Positions 14,492 to 20,709 of a DNA stretch of 20,709 bases are shown here, one piece after another. Below the pieces are notes generated by a model. The model saw only the letters and a program-made list of their open reading frames with translations, was not told where the DNA came from and made no database searches. How positions within the stretch are numbered: position 1 is the first letter of the stretch; each line of letters begins with the position of its first letter. Origin of the DNA: CAZXIC01 sp964640195 (GTDB lineage: Archaea; Iainarchaeota; Iainarchaeia; Iainarchaeales; GCA-2688035); assembly GCA_964640195.1 (NCBI GenBank), contig CAZXIC010000018.1, positions 1-20,709 of the forward strand, read 5' to 3'. The position numbers were made by a program, and so were the translations under genes.

Positions 14492-15106
14492 ATGGTAAAA
14501 GCAAATACAACAATTTTTCTTTTCGCCCTTGTTTTTGTTGCAGGGCTTGCTGTTCTTGCCTTGTTTTTTTTCTACAGCAACCCAAACGCTGTCTTAGTTG
14601 AAGGCGTTTTAATAAGCGCTGACAACGAAAGCCCTCTGATAGCATTTCCGGAACTGGCAGAGAGCAGCACCTTTGTTGTAAGCCCGCAGTTTTATGAGCC
14701 CGTTGTTTCACTCGACTCATACATGTTCAACGGCGCTGCGCTGTTCATCCAGGTTCTGGAAGGAAACAATAAGAATGCAGTGCAGCTTATCAGGGTTTAC
14801 AACAATGAAAACCAACTGACCCATTGCCTGACAAATTATGGCGACGTAAGCAGGCAGGAAACCCTTGGCTTGGATGAATGCAATGCCATGCAGCAGCCAG
14901 GGCAGAACACGATTGTGCTGATTCAGTTCCCTGACAACACTCTGCCGCAGCCGGAAATCGAACTGCGTGAGAAGCAAATCACGGTAAAGCCGAAATCCTA
15001 CGAGGACATCGGCAGCACATGCTTCCTTGCCCTAAGAATTATGTATAAGAATGCCCAGGATATCGTGGATGCGAGCAACATCCTTGTCAGCAGAATCAGC
15101 CCCTAA
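14492..15106 (+). CDS. Membrane-anchored extracellular protein, family unknown
   Basis: Not recognised. The 204-residue product has one N-terminal hydrophobic segment (about residues 7-28, TIFLFALVFVAGLAVLALFFF). It acts as an uncleaved anchor or signal, followed by a soluble domain of about 170 residues rich in beta-strand pattern. The ectodomain has three cysteines (HCLTNYGD, LDECNAM, STCFLALRI), so one disulfide is possible. Short motifs such as LREKQITVKPKSYEDIG resemble a beta-sandwich strand, but no named fold is claimed. ATG 14492 is used; TTG 14489 would add one residue. Position after the S-layer gene, separated by its terminator and with its own TATA, suggests a cell-surface role without direct evidence. 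Confidence 0.7.
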   Translation: MVKANTTIFLFALVFVAGLAVLALFFFYSNPNAVLVEGVLISADNESPLIAFPELAESSTFVVSPQFYEPVVSLDSYMFNGAALFIQVLEGNNKNAVQLIRVYNNENQLTHCLTNYGDVSRQETLGLDECNAMQQPGQNTIVLIQFPDNTLPQPEIELREKQITVKPKSYEDIGSTCFLALRIMYKNAQDIVDASNILVSRISP

Positions 15107-15193
15107 GCCCCGCAAACCCCTGTTTGATGCCATCGCATAGCCTTGTTCTCCCATTTCCTCTGGGGGTGGTACTTTGGTCGTTTTCTAGGCCGT

Positions 15194-15313
15194 AAAATAG
15201 AACACTGTCTATTTTCGCATTAAAAGGCAGGTTTTTCTGCCGTTCCCCCCTTTAAAGCCAAGGATTTGATGCCGTGCCTTCATAAAAAGGCACAGCTTTG
15301 CCCCGAAGTCGGG
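15194..15313 (+). ncRNA. Candidate structured RNA: four consecutive hairpins
   Basis: Stems seen are AAAATAGA/TCTATTTT (15194-15201/15208-15215), GGCAG/CTGCC (15226-15230/15237-15241), GTGCCTT/AAGGCAC (15274-15280/15287-15293) and CCCG/CGGG (15302-15305/15310-15313). The first three are perfect and all have six-base loops. The strand is assumed; hairpins are symmetric. No promoter was clearly located, and a simple explanation as terminators of the upstream gene is possible for the first. Confidence 0.3.
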
Positions 15314-15380
15314 CATCCATGCTGCTAAAAGAGGAGCTTATCACGGTTCTTACTGTTGCTGCTGCAAAAAACGGCATGCA

Positions 15381-15390
15381 TTTATTTAAA
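15381..15390 (+). promoter_or_regulatory. TATA box of the glycosyltransferase gene
   Basis: TTTATTTAAA is centred about 25 nt before GTG 15410. It lies inside the longest open frame and supports starting the protein at 15410 rather than at TTG 15356. Confidence 0.55.
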
Positions 15391-15409
15391 GAACTGCGCC
15401 CTATTATTG

Positions 15410-16741
15410 GTGATCCAATTGTCATTCAGCTTAAACAACGATCCCGTAGGGCTTAAGATTCTGGGCTTGCTGCTGGTTGCCATTCCGCTGCTTGTTGCAG
15501 CCAGCTTTCTGTTCCCCCTGTTCGTATCAGTGATTGTGGTGAACTACATCTTGCTATATCTTATCATCCTCTTTCTGCTTCTCTACCTGCAGCACCCAAA
15601 GGAAAAAAACCCAAGGGCTGCAAAAAAGGCGTATTCGCTTGCTGTTTTGATTCCGTGCTTTAACAGCAGGGACACCATAAACAAGTGCGTCCAGTCGGTC
15701 AAAGCCATGCACTATCCCATTCCCTTTAGGGTAATTGTGGCTGATGACGGCAGCACGGACGGCAGCAGGGAAATGTTAAGGGAAATGAGGGGCATAGAAC
15801 TGCTGCTGCTGCCCCACAAAGGGAAGGGACATGCGATGAATGCAGCCCTGAAAAGGATACAAGAAGAGGCGATTGTCTGCATTGATTCTGACACTTACCC
15901 TGTGCCTGACACCCTGCTGAAGCTTTCAGGGCACTTGGATGACCAGAAGGTTGGTGCCGTAACCGCAATGCTGGTTCCGGACAAGCGCAAAACATTCATA
16001 CAACGGGTGCAGTTTCTTGAATACCTAATGGGTTTCGGCTACTGGAACACGGTGCTTTCCACAGTTAACATAATGTCCTATGTCACCGGTCCATTGACCA
16101 TGTTCAAGAGAAGCGCCTTTAAAAAATCCGGCTACTACTTTGACGCCAAAAACCTCGCAGAGGACATGGATGCAGGCTTGCGCTTGCAAAAAAATGGCTA
16201 CAAAATAAAAGTCTGCGCTTCAGTGAAATGTGAGACAGATGTGCCTGAGTCAATTACAAAACTTGCGAAGCAGCGCGACAGGTGGTATAGGAGCAGAGTC
16301 TATAACCTCATAAAGTACAGGTGCCTGTTTTTCAACAAGGTCAACGCCCACCTGGGATTTTTCGGTTTGCCTTTCTTGTTTACGGTTGAAATCCTGATGA
16401 TTGTCCTGCTTATAAGGATAGCGCTGCTCATCCTGTCAAACGTTTTTGACTGGCTGAGGATGAACTCGCTTTTGGTTTTCTCTGCCAATGTTTTCCCCTC
16501 CCTGTCGTTTGATTTTTCAGTTGCAACCCAGACCTATTTTTTCGCGGCTGCAATGATTGCGATTGTAATCCAGTACATTGTGGGGCTAAGGCTTGCAAAA
16601 TACAGTTTGAAGAAATCCGACTTACTGCCCCTGCTTTTTCAGGTAACCATATATCCTTATTTTATTGCTTTCCTTTATTTACGTGGTATGGTCAAGGAAT
16701 TTTTGAGAGTGAAACCAGTGTGGGAAAGAGCGTCTTCCTAG
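15410..16741 (+). CDS. Family 2 glycosyltransferase, processive polysaccharide synthase type
   Basis: A membrane enzyme that would polymerise or transfer sugars from nucleotide-sugars at the cytoplasmic face, resembling cellulose/hyaluronan synthase-like GT2 proteins. With GTG 15410 the product has 443 residues. It has two N-terminal helices (about 15-62), then a GT-A domain with LAVLIPCFNS, ADDGSTDGS (D112, D113), IDSD (D159, D161), the acid in AEDMD (E251, D252) and QRDRW (288-292, the QxxRW signature). Three or more C-terminal helices follow. The exact sugar and polymer are unknown. The longer frame from TTG 15356 would run through the TATA box and is less likely. The next gene overlaps by 22 nt, so the two are one operon, possibly for a surface polysaccharide or S-layer glycan. 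Confidence 0.88.
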   Translation: MIQLSFSLNNDPVGLKILGLLLVAIPLLVAASFLFPLFVSVIVVNYILLYLIILFLLLYLQHPKEKNPRAAKKAYSLAVLIPCFNSRDTINKCVQSVKAMHYPIPFRVIVADDGSTDGSREMLREMRGIELLLLPHKGKGHAMNAALKRIQEEAIVCIDSDTYPVPDTLLKLSGHLDDQKVGAVTAMLVPDKRKTFIQRVQFLEYLMGFGYWNTVLSTVNIMSYVTGPLTMFKRSAFKKSGYYFDAKNLAEDMDAGLRLQKNGYKIKVCASVKCETDVPESITKLAKQRDRWYRSRVYNLIKYRCLFFNKVNAHLGFFGLPFLFTVEILMIVLLIRIALLILSNVFDWLRMNSLLVFSANVFPSLSFDFSVATQTYFFAAAMIAIVIQYIVGLRLAKYSLKKSDLLPLLFQVTIYPYFIAFLYLRGMVKEFLRVKPVWERASS

Positions 16742-17376
16742 TCGCTGCAGTAATAACAACACTCGTTTTTCTCACAGTATTCCTTCTCGTGAGAATGGAC
16801 GAGGCAGCAAAAATGAATGAACTGTCAGACGAAATAAGGGCATTGTATGAAGAGCAGCAGGCAAGCAAAATACTGCAGGCTTACATGGGCGCAGGCGATA
16901 AAAACACCTGCCTGGTTTACGAGAGGCACATAGCGAGGCAGTTGGACAGGATTTACGCCCTTTTCTACAGGCTGCAGACAGTGGAGAGCACGACCTTTGT
17001 CACACCCAGCCAACCGCTGAAGCGCCAGTACCTCCTCACAAGCATGGCGCTGTGGATTGACCTAATGGATGTGAGTAAGACCTGTGAATTGGGCATAAAG
17101 CCGGTCCTTTACTTTTTCCCCGAGAGATGGAAGCAGGGGCAGCCGCAAAGCTGCGTTGAATGTGACGCGATGGTGGAGCAGCTGGAAATAGTGAAATCCC
17201 AGTGCCCTAGTGTAAGAGTTTTTGCGTTCCCTGCTGAAAGCACCGATTTCGAGTTTGTTGCCCTGCTGAAGGAGGAGTACAATGTTTCAAGGGCTCCTGC
17301 GATTGTAGTGGATGGCAATGTGGCTTACTCCATCATCCCAACCAAAGCCATAAAAGAATGGCTTGGATGCAGCTGA
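16720..17376 (+). CDS. Membrane-anchored thioredoxin-fold protein
   Basis: A 218-residue protein with an N-terminal membrane anchor (about residues 5-25). A helical linker with one cysteine (C64) follows, and then a C-terminal thioredoxin-like domain from about 125. The domain shows VLYFFPERW, an active-site-like CVEC (145-148), a strand VRVFAFPAEST, and the RAPAIVVDG segment whose proline (193) takes the cis-Pro place. It ends EWLGCS. With the anchor at the N-terminus the domain is probably outside the cell. A role in forming or reshuffling disulfides, or as a sensor, is inferred. There are six cysteines in all, including C122 and C162. GTG 16720 overlaps the glycosyltransferase end by 22 nt, so expression is probably coupled. 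Confidence 0.75.
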   Translation: MGKSVFLVAAVITTLVFLTVFLLVRMDEAAKMNELSDEIRALYEEQQASKILQAYMGAGDKNTCLVYERHIARQLDRIYALFYRLQTVESTTFVTPSQPLKRQYLLTSMALWIDLMDVSKTCELGIKPVLYFFPERWKQGQPQSCVECDAMVEQLEIVKSQCPSVRVFAFPAESTDFEFVALLKEEYNVSRAPAIVVDGNVAYSIIPTKAIKEWLGCS

Positions 17377-17441
17377 GGGCAAATCCTCCTCCCCCTGCTA
17401 AGCCAACCCGCATCAAACAGCAGCTGCAGCTAAGAAAACCC

Positions 17442-18692
17442 TCATTCCCCTGCCTTCATCAGCTCCCTGAGAACTGTCGTTGCATAGTTCCCCTTGCCTA
17501 GGTAAAAGGAAAAAGTTGCAGCCCTTTTCCCTTCAAAAAACTCGTCCTTGCAGATTTTCACAAGCCGCAATTCCTCTGGGACAAGGACAATTGGCTTCCT
17601 TGTGCCCCTGCTGCTCAATTCGGGCATCTGCCTTACCCTGAACTGCTGCAACTGAATTCCTTCCCCTGCAAGAACCTTTTTTTCAATTTCCCCCGGCTTT
17701 CCTGCAGCAAATGCTGAATCAAAGCCGAACAATGGTGCAGAGGGCTTTCCGTCAAGCATCACATCGCCCATTTCCTTTCCCAGCCCGATTCCCTGCCTGA
17801 ACCTCTCGTCAATTATCTTGTTGAACAGATAGCTCTGGTAAGCGTGCGTGAAAAGATAGCGCAGCTGCTTGGGCAGCCTTGCAAAAGCGCCAACAAAATC
17901 ATTGGGAAACCTGCACAGGTGGTGAATCATCGCCCTCTCATAGCGAAACTTAACCGGAAAGAGCCTGCTAGCCTCAGCAAAATCGTTTGTTTCCTTGAGC
18001 CTCTTTCTCGCTTCCTTTACCGCTTCCTCCTCCCTTTCATCCACATGCGTAAGGTAAAGCATTACAGCTTCCTTTGCGTTCCCTCTTATGAATTCCTCCC
18101 CAACCCTATGGGTTATCCCCCTAATGCCGCCAAAGCGCTGTTCCCCGAAATAGTTTGCGATGCCTTTCCGCATCTCCCTAAAGCACTCTTTTACGCGCTG
18201 CCGCAGCTCTTTTTCCGGCAGCGCAACATCCCTCACTGCAACAGTGAATCTGTTTCCCTTGAGCATTCCAAGCTCAATCCTGTCGCTGCTCCATTTCGGG
18301 TTGCGCAACTGGATTCCCTGCGAATGAAACAGCTGCAAGCGCTCAACATCCGGCCTGAATATGGAAATCCTCTGGCAGGTTACAGCCCTCTTGTCCTTCA
18401 GCCCAGCATATCCGATGCGCTTCCTGCTGCACCGCAAAAACCTTGCGATTTTCCTGATGCAGAAATTCAAATCGCGGTTGATTTTCTCCAGGTCAAGGTG
18501 CAACTGCTCTTTTTCCAGCTTATTCTGCGGCACCTTCAATTCTTCGCCGGTATGCGTTCCTGCTTCAACAAACCTTTTCGCCTCGCAAACAGTGCCATCT
18601 CTCTGCACTTCCTCCACAACAAAATCAGTGTAACGCCTCTTAATCTGCCCGCCGATGCCCTGCGCTGAAGTGGAAAAAAATTCAGGGCCCAT
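17442..18692 (-). CDS. truD: tRNA pseudouridine synthase TruD
   Basis: TruD/Pus7 family enzymes convert uridine 13 of tRNA (and sometimes other sites) to pseudouridine. The 416 residues contain FVVEEV (24-29), the catalytic-aspartate motif GYAGLKDKRA with D100, the NYFGEQRFGG motif (180-189), and the family insertion domain in the middle. Length is normal for archaeal TruD. ATG 18728 is in frame and would add 12 residues (MHALDGLFWRFF), but GGAGGT lies about 7 nt before ATG 18692 and the shorter N-terminus is family-like. It lies 75 nt downstream of aRF1 on the same strand with its own strong SD, so it is probably in one transcript. The + strand gene upstream at 16720-17376 converges on it. 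Confidence 0.93.
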   Translation of the reverse strand: MGPEFFSTSAQGIGGQIKRRYTDFVVEEVQRDGTVCEAKRFVEAGTHTGEELKVPQNKLEKEQLHLDLEKINRDLNFCIRKIARFLRCSRKRIGYAGLKDKRAVTCQRISIFRPDVERLQLFHSQGIQLRNPKWSSDRIELGMLKGNRFTVAVRDVALPEKELRQRVKECFREMRKGIANYFGEQRFGGIRGITHRVGEEFIRGNAKEAVMLYLTHVDEREEEAVKEARKRLKETNDFAEASRLFPVKFRYERAMIHHLCRFPNDFVGAFARLPKQLRYLFTHAYQSYLFNKIIDERFRQGIGLGKEMGDVMLDGKPSAPLFGFDSAFAAGKPGEIEKKVLAGEGIQLQQFRVRQMPELSSRGTRKPIVLVPEELRLVKICKDEFFEGKRAATFSFYLGKGNYATTVLRELMKAGE

Positions 18693-18767
18693 AAAAAACC
18701 TCCAAAACAACCCATCTAATGCATGCAAAGGAAGCTTATCTGCCCAGAGGGCCTAAAACCTCTGCTG

Positions 18768-20015
18768 CTACTTGTATCTCAGTATCGCGCCAATTCCGCC
18801 GAAGCCCCCGTAAAACTGCTCGCCCTCGGCTGTCTCAGTGCTTATTATTTTCGTGTCCGCCCCAGTCCTCTTTGCCTTCTCCATCATCCAGTCCATGTAG
18901 TCAACCTGCTCAACCATTTCCGCCCTGTCGCTCTTGCACTTGCCGCACCTGTGCCTGTTTTCATCAAAATTGTCGGTGTCCTTCACGACTATTTCCTCCT
19001 CTGTATTGCAGTTGCCGCACTTGAACTTGTAAACCCACCACTCTATTTTCTCGCTGAGCAGCAGCACCGCAACTTTTCCGATTGTAAGCCCTTCCTCCAC
19101 TTCCCCCTGGCCATAAATTCCCAGCCCAGTTTTTACAACCGCCTCAAAAAACTGCCCGAGAACCTGCTTCTCCTTGGTGATTTCCGCATCTTTAAGCACT
19201 TCACCGCTTTTGTTGACTGTTTCCCTGACTCCGCTCTCGTCAGTGTAGCTTGTGTCAATCGTTCCGACAACCTTGCCCCTCAGCCTGTGGTCCATCAGCT
19301 CTTGGTTCAGGAAGTAGTTCTTTGTAATGCCCGGTCCGCTAACTATAAGCCCTTTCAGCTTCTCGCCGTAGGGGAGAAAAATGCTGTCCATTTTTCCGCT
19401 TATCCTCTTGTAGAATTCATGTGTTGCTTCCTCGCGCAGGTGCTCAAAACGTTTGGCGCTCTGGCCACCTGCCCTTGTTTTTCCCGCAACACCGGAAGTG
19501 AAGTGCCCCAGAATCTCGTACTTTTTCCCAAGCAGGACTGCAACAGTTGCCTCGTTCTTGTCTATTGCAAGAATCCCAAATATTTCGCTTGGCTGCACCA
19601 TCTCCTGCAAGGGCGCCAAGTGGAATTCGCTGTCGCACCAGTACAGCTTGACCTTGAGCCTCTTGATTGGCTTAAGCGTAAACAGCTGGATGTCGCTTCT
19701 CCCTTCCTTCTCGCTCACGTTCCCGCAGAAAACAACCAACCCGCTTTCAGGCAGCCTGAACTCAATTGTTTTCAAAAAGTTCTGTATCTTCCTAAGCGCT
19801 CCCTGCACGTTCTTCCTTGTTTGCGGGCTCTTGATGTTGCTGCTCTGCGACATCTCTTCAGTGAGCTGCCCTGTGACCGTGCTCCTGTCTACATCAGGCG
19901 GCAGATACAGCGAGATGAGCTCTGTGCCCCTGCCCTTGAACTGGGCAAGCCTCCGCAGTTTCTTTTTGAAGACCGCCATTTCAGCTTCAGGTATTTCCTC
20001 AACCCTCGCTTTCAT
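18768..20015 (-). CDS. prf1: Peptide chain release factor aRF1
   Basis: aRF1 recognises all three stop codons and releases the finished protein from the ribosome. The 415-residue product has the stop-reading NIKS motif (60-63, in SSNIKSPQTRKNV) and the peptidyl-tRNA hydrolysis motif GGQ (183-185, in AGGQSAKRF). A C-terminal domain carries a zinc-ribbon-like pair CGNC and CGKC. Many archaeal and eukaryotic RF1 proteins share these features; the related Pelota proteins lack GGQ, so the call is firm. The start ATG 20015 is preceded by GAGGGG. A long antisense open frame on + (18723-20030) is only a shadow. Its leader contains TATA-like sequence shared with the divergent UMP kinase gene region. 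Confidence 0.97.
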   Translation of the reverse strand: MKARVEEIPEAEMAVFKKKLRRLAQFKGRGTELISLYLPPDVDRSTVTGQLTEEMSQSSNIKSPQTRKNVQGALRKIQNFLKTIEFRLPESGLVVFCGNVSEKEGRSDIQLFTLKPIKRLKVKLYWCDSEFHLAPLQEMVQPSEIFGILAIDKNEATVAVLLGKKYEILGHFTSGVAGKTRAGGQSAKRFEHLREEATHEFYKRISGKMDSIFLPYGEKLKGLIVSGPGITKNYFLNQELMDHRLRGKVVGTIDTSYTDESGVRETVNKSGEVLKDAEITKEKQVLGQFFEAVVKTGLGIYGQGEVEEGLTIGKVAVLLLSEKIEWWVYKFKCGNCNTEEEIVVKDTDNFDENRHRCGKCKSDRAEMVEQVDYMDWMMEKAKRTGADTKIISTETAEGEQFYGGFGGIGAILRYK

Positions 20016-20051
20016 GCAAAACCCCTCTGAAAAAGAGCATCAAGCAGCGTT

Positions 20052-20122
20052 GCTTATAATTCTGATAGCCAATAAATTTAATATACCCTAATCACCATTA
20101 ATAAAGTAACCCGGTTTTTATT
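20052..20122. promoter_or_regulatory. Divergent promoter region between aRF1 and UMP kinase
   Basis: AT-rich elements are CTTATAATT (20053-20061), AATAAATTTAATATAC (20071-20086) and TTTTTATTT (20115-20123). The first fits a short-leader aRF1 transcript on minus. The second would start a + transcript near 20105-20110 that includes the pyrH hairpin. The third would start near 20143, inside the 5' arm of that hairpin. Which is used cannot be told from sequence. Confidence 0.4.
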
Positions 20123-20132
20123 TGGCGAGCGT

Positions 20133-20206
20133 CATGTTTCCAAACATTTCTTTCGGAGTGAAAGATTGGGGCATTGTCTGAGGTGAAAGAAATGTTTCCA
20201 GACATG
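20133..20206 (+). promoter_or_regulatory. Long inverted repeat burying the pyrH start codon
   Basis: AAACATTTCTTTC (20142-20154) is an exact reverse complement of GAAAGAAATGTTT (20185-20197). Past a CC/CC internal mismatch, CATGTTT (20133-20139) pairs with AGACATG (20200-20206) with one G-U wobble. The ATG at 20192 lies within the 3' arm, and GAGGTGA (20180-20186) overlaps its edge. A rival hairpin, TCTTTC (20149-20154) with GAAAGA (20160-20165), loop GGAGT, would free the start. This is the layout of a translational switch. Confidence 0.6.
20134..20181 (+). other. 15-codon mini-ORF in the pyrH leader
   Basis: An ATG at 20134 opens MFPNISFGVKDWGIV and stops at TGA 20179-20181, overlapping the pyrH SD. 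Its first codons repeat the pyrH start (ATGTTTCCA in both). Translation is unproven; it may be a leader peptide or only a by-product of the repeat. Confidence 0.3.
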
Positions 20207-20709
20207 TTCCAGATATTCAATGAGGAAAAGCAGGGCGAGGAGCAAGAGCAGCGTTCAGCTGCTTCCCCTGAATACGCAACACCTTCAAATGTTTTTGTTG
20301 TAAGCGTAGGCGGCAGCATCCTGGGCGAGGGAAAGCCTGATGTTTCTGCAATCGCAAAATTCAGCGAATGCCTGAACAGCCTGATTGGGGAGGGTTACCG
20401 CTTCGTCATAGCTGTCGGCGGCGGAAAAGTGGCAAGGGATTACATTGCGGCAGCGAGGTCGCTTGGGGCAAGCCATTTCACGCAGGACGAAATCGGCATT
20501 GCAGTAACGAGAATAAACGCGCTGCTGCTCACGATTTCAATTGAGAATGCCCACAACAAGGTTCTTACAGACCTTACAGAGTCCAAGCTGCTGCTTGAGC
20601 AGGGCAAAACCCCTGTTTATGGTGGCATGCTGCCCGGCTTTACGACTGATGCAGTTGCAGCGCTGCTTGCAGAAGGGAATGTGGGCATAAACGTCGAACA
20701 GGCCGTCCT
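20192..20709 (+). CDS. pyrH: UMP kinase, archaeal type, 3' partial
   Basis: This is an amino-acid-kinase fold enzyme that phosphorylates UMP to UDP with ATP, the gateway to UTP and CTP. The window holds 172 residues and the frame is open at the right edge. Seen are VSVGGSI (37-43), FVIAVGGGKVARDY, a DEIGIAVTRINALLL segment and PGFTTDAVAALLAE, all in the order expected for archaeal UMP kinases. Odd points: about 33 residues precede the kinase core (MFPDMFQIFNEEKQGEEQEQ..., acidic and Gln-rich), where family members usually begin with the first strand, and no better in-frame start exists nearer the core. The stretch after LLAE (GNVGINVEQAV) also departs from the family pattern I expect, but too little remains to judge. 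Translation start lies in a long hairpin. Confidence 0.88.
   Translation, partial: MFPDMFQIFNEEKQGEEQEQRSAASPEYATPSNVFVVSVGGSILGEGKPDVSAIAKFSECLNSLIGEGYRFVIAVGGGKVARDYIAAARSLGASHFTQDEIGIAVTRINALLLTISIENAHNKVLTDLTESKLLLEQGKTPVYGGMLPGFTTDAVAALLAEGNVGINVEQAV

Larger units (their letters stand above)
15107..15409. other. Gene-free stretch of about 300 bases with several hairpins
   Basis: I see no protein gene here. The left third (15107-15190) has no structure that I can support. The centre holds a series of hairpins described separately (15194-15313). The right end carries the TATA box of the glycosyltransferase gene. No tRNA or known RNA family was recognised. Confidence 0.5.

Noticed and set aside
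15356..15409. Longer glycosyltransferase start at TTG 15356
   Set aside because: The extension would be encoded across the TATA box of the gene itself; GTG 15410 has correct promoter spacing.
15107..15409. tRNA, SRP RNA or RNase P RNA in the gene-free stretch
   Set aside because: No T-loop consensus, cloverleaf or known conserved core was found, and the stretch is too short for the larger RNAs with their flanks.
17377..17441. CAGCAGCTGCAGCT repeat between convergent genes
   Set aside because: Short, low-complexity, without further copies; no feature can be supported.
17844..18668. 274-codon open frame on + opposite TruD
   Set aside because: Shadow of TruD, whose catalytic motif is intact on the minus strand.
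18723..20030. 435-codon open frame on + opposite aRF1
   Set aside because: It is an antisense shadow. The minus strand encodes a complete aRF1 with NIKS and GGQ motifs; the + translation has no recognisable domain.
20660..20709. Possible frameshift near the end of the UMP kinase fragment
   Set aside because: The sequence after LLAE is unlike the family, but one alternative frame stops at once, the other gives no better match, and the window ends, so it cannot be judged.
1..20709. CRISPR array, insertion sequence or prophage genes
   Set aside because: No regularly spaced repeats, transposase or phage structural gene were seen; most genes are conserved archaeal core genes.

Overview
The window is archaeal chromosome. 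It carries PCNA, both primase subunits, a GINS protein, ribosomal protein S27e, aIF2-alpha, aRF1, TruD, endonuclease Q and an S-layer protein with a methanococcal-type architecture. Most promoters are a TATA box about 25-30 nt before the start codon (leaderless style), and a few genes use strong GAGGTGA-type Shine-Dalgarno (SD) sites. Genes are compact and GC content is intermediate. The mix is compatible with a DPANN lineage such as Diapherotrites or Micrarchaeota, but that placement is inference; no rRNA is present to settle it.

Layout. 1-888: the end of a potassium channel and an unrecognised four-helix membrane protein. 925-6367: an information-processing block, all on +: PCNA, PriL, PriS, GINS, S27e, aIF2-alpha, PAC2-family protein. 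It joins the replication fork machinery to translation initiation, as in many archaea, but the usual L44e and Nop10 genes are absent. 6368-7682: an HTH_10-type regulator followed by a PD-(D/E)XK nuclease-like gene that looks split by a frameshift; near-identical operator-like palindromes precede both. 7679-8953 (-): endonuclease Q with a C-terminal PCNA-binding box. It diverges from an AmmeMemoRadiSam-type radical SAM gene (9009-10022), and both start codons sit about 28 nt from one palindromic TTAATTAA. 10026-11114: a divergent pair, a BofA-like membrane protein and a winged-helix protein.

11221-17376 is a cell-surface region: S-layer gene with a structured leader and strong terminator, a membrane-anchored outer protein, a gene-free stretch of 300 bases with a run of hairpins, a processive GT2 polysaccharide synthase, and an overlapping gene for a membrane-anchored thioredoxin-fold protein. 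17442-20015 (-): aRF1 then TruD. At the right edge a UMP kinase gene (pyrH) runs off the window.

The most notable unexplained structure is at 20133-20206. A 13-bp perfect inverted repeat buries the pyrH start codon and abuts its SD, with a competing short hairpin and a mini-ORF in the same leader. This is a possible translational switch. Second-tier signals are the structured S-layer leader, the hairpin cluster at 15194-15313, the split nuclease gene and the shared symmetric TATA box. No tRNA, rRNA, CRISPR array or insertion sequence was recognised.
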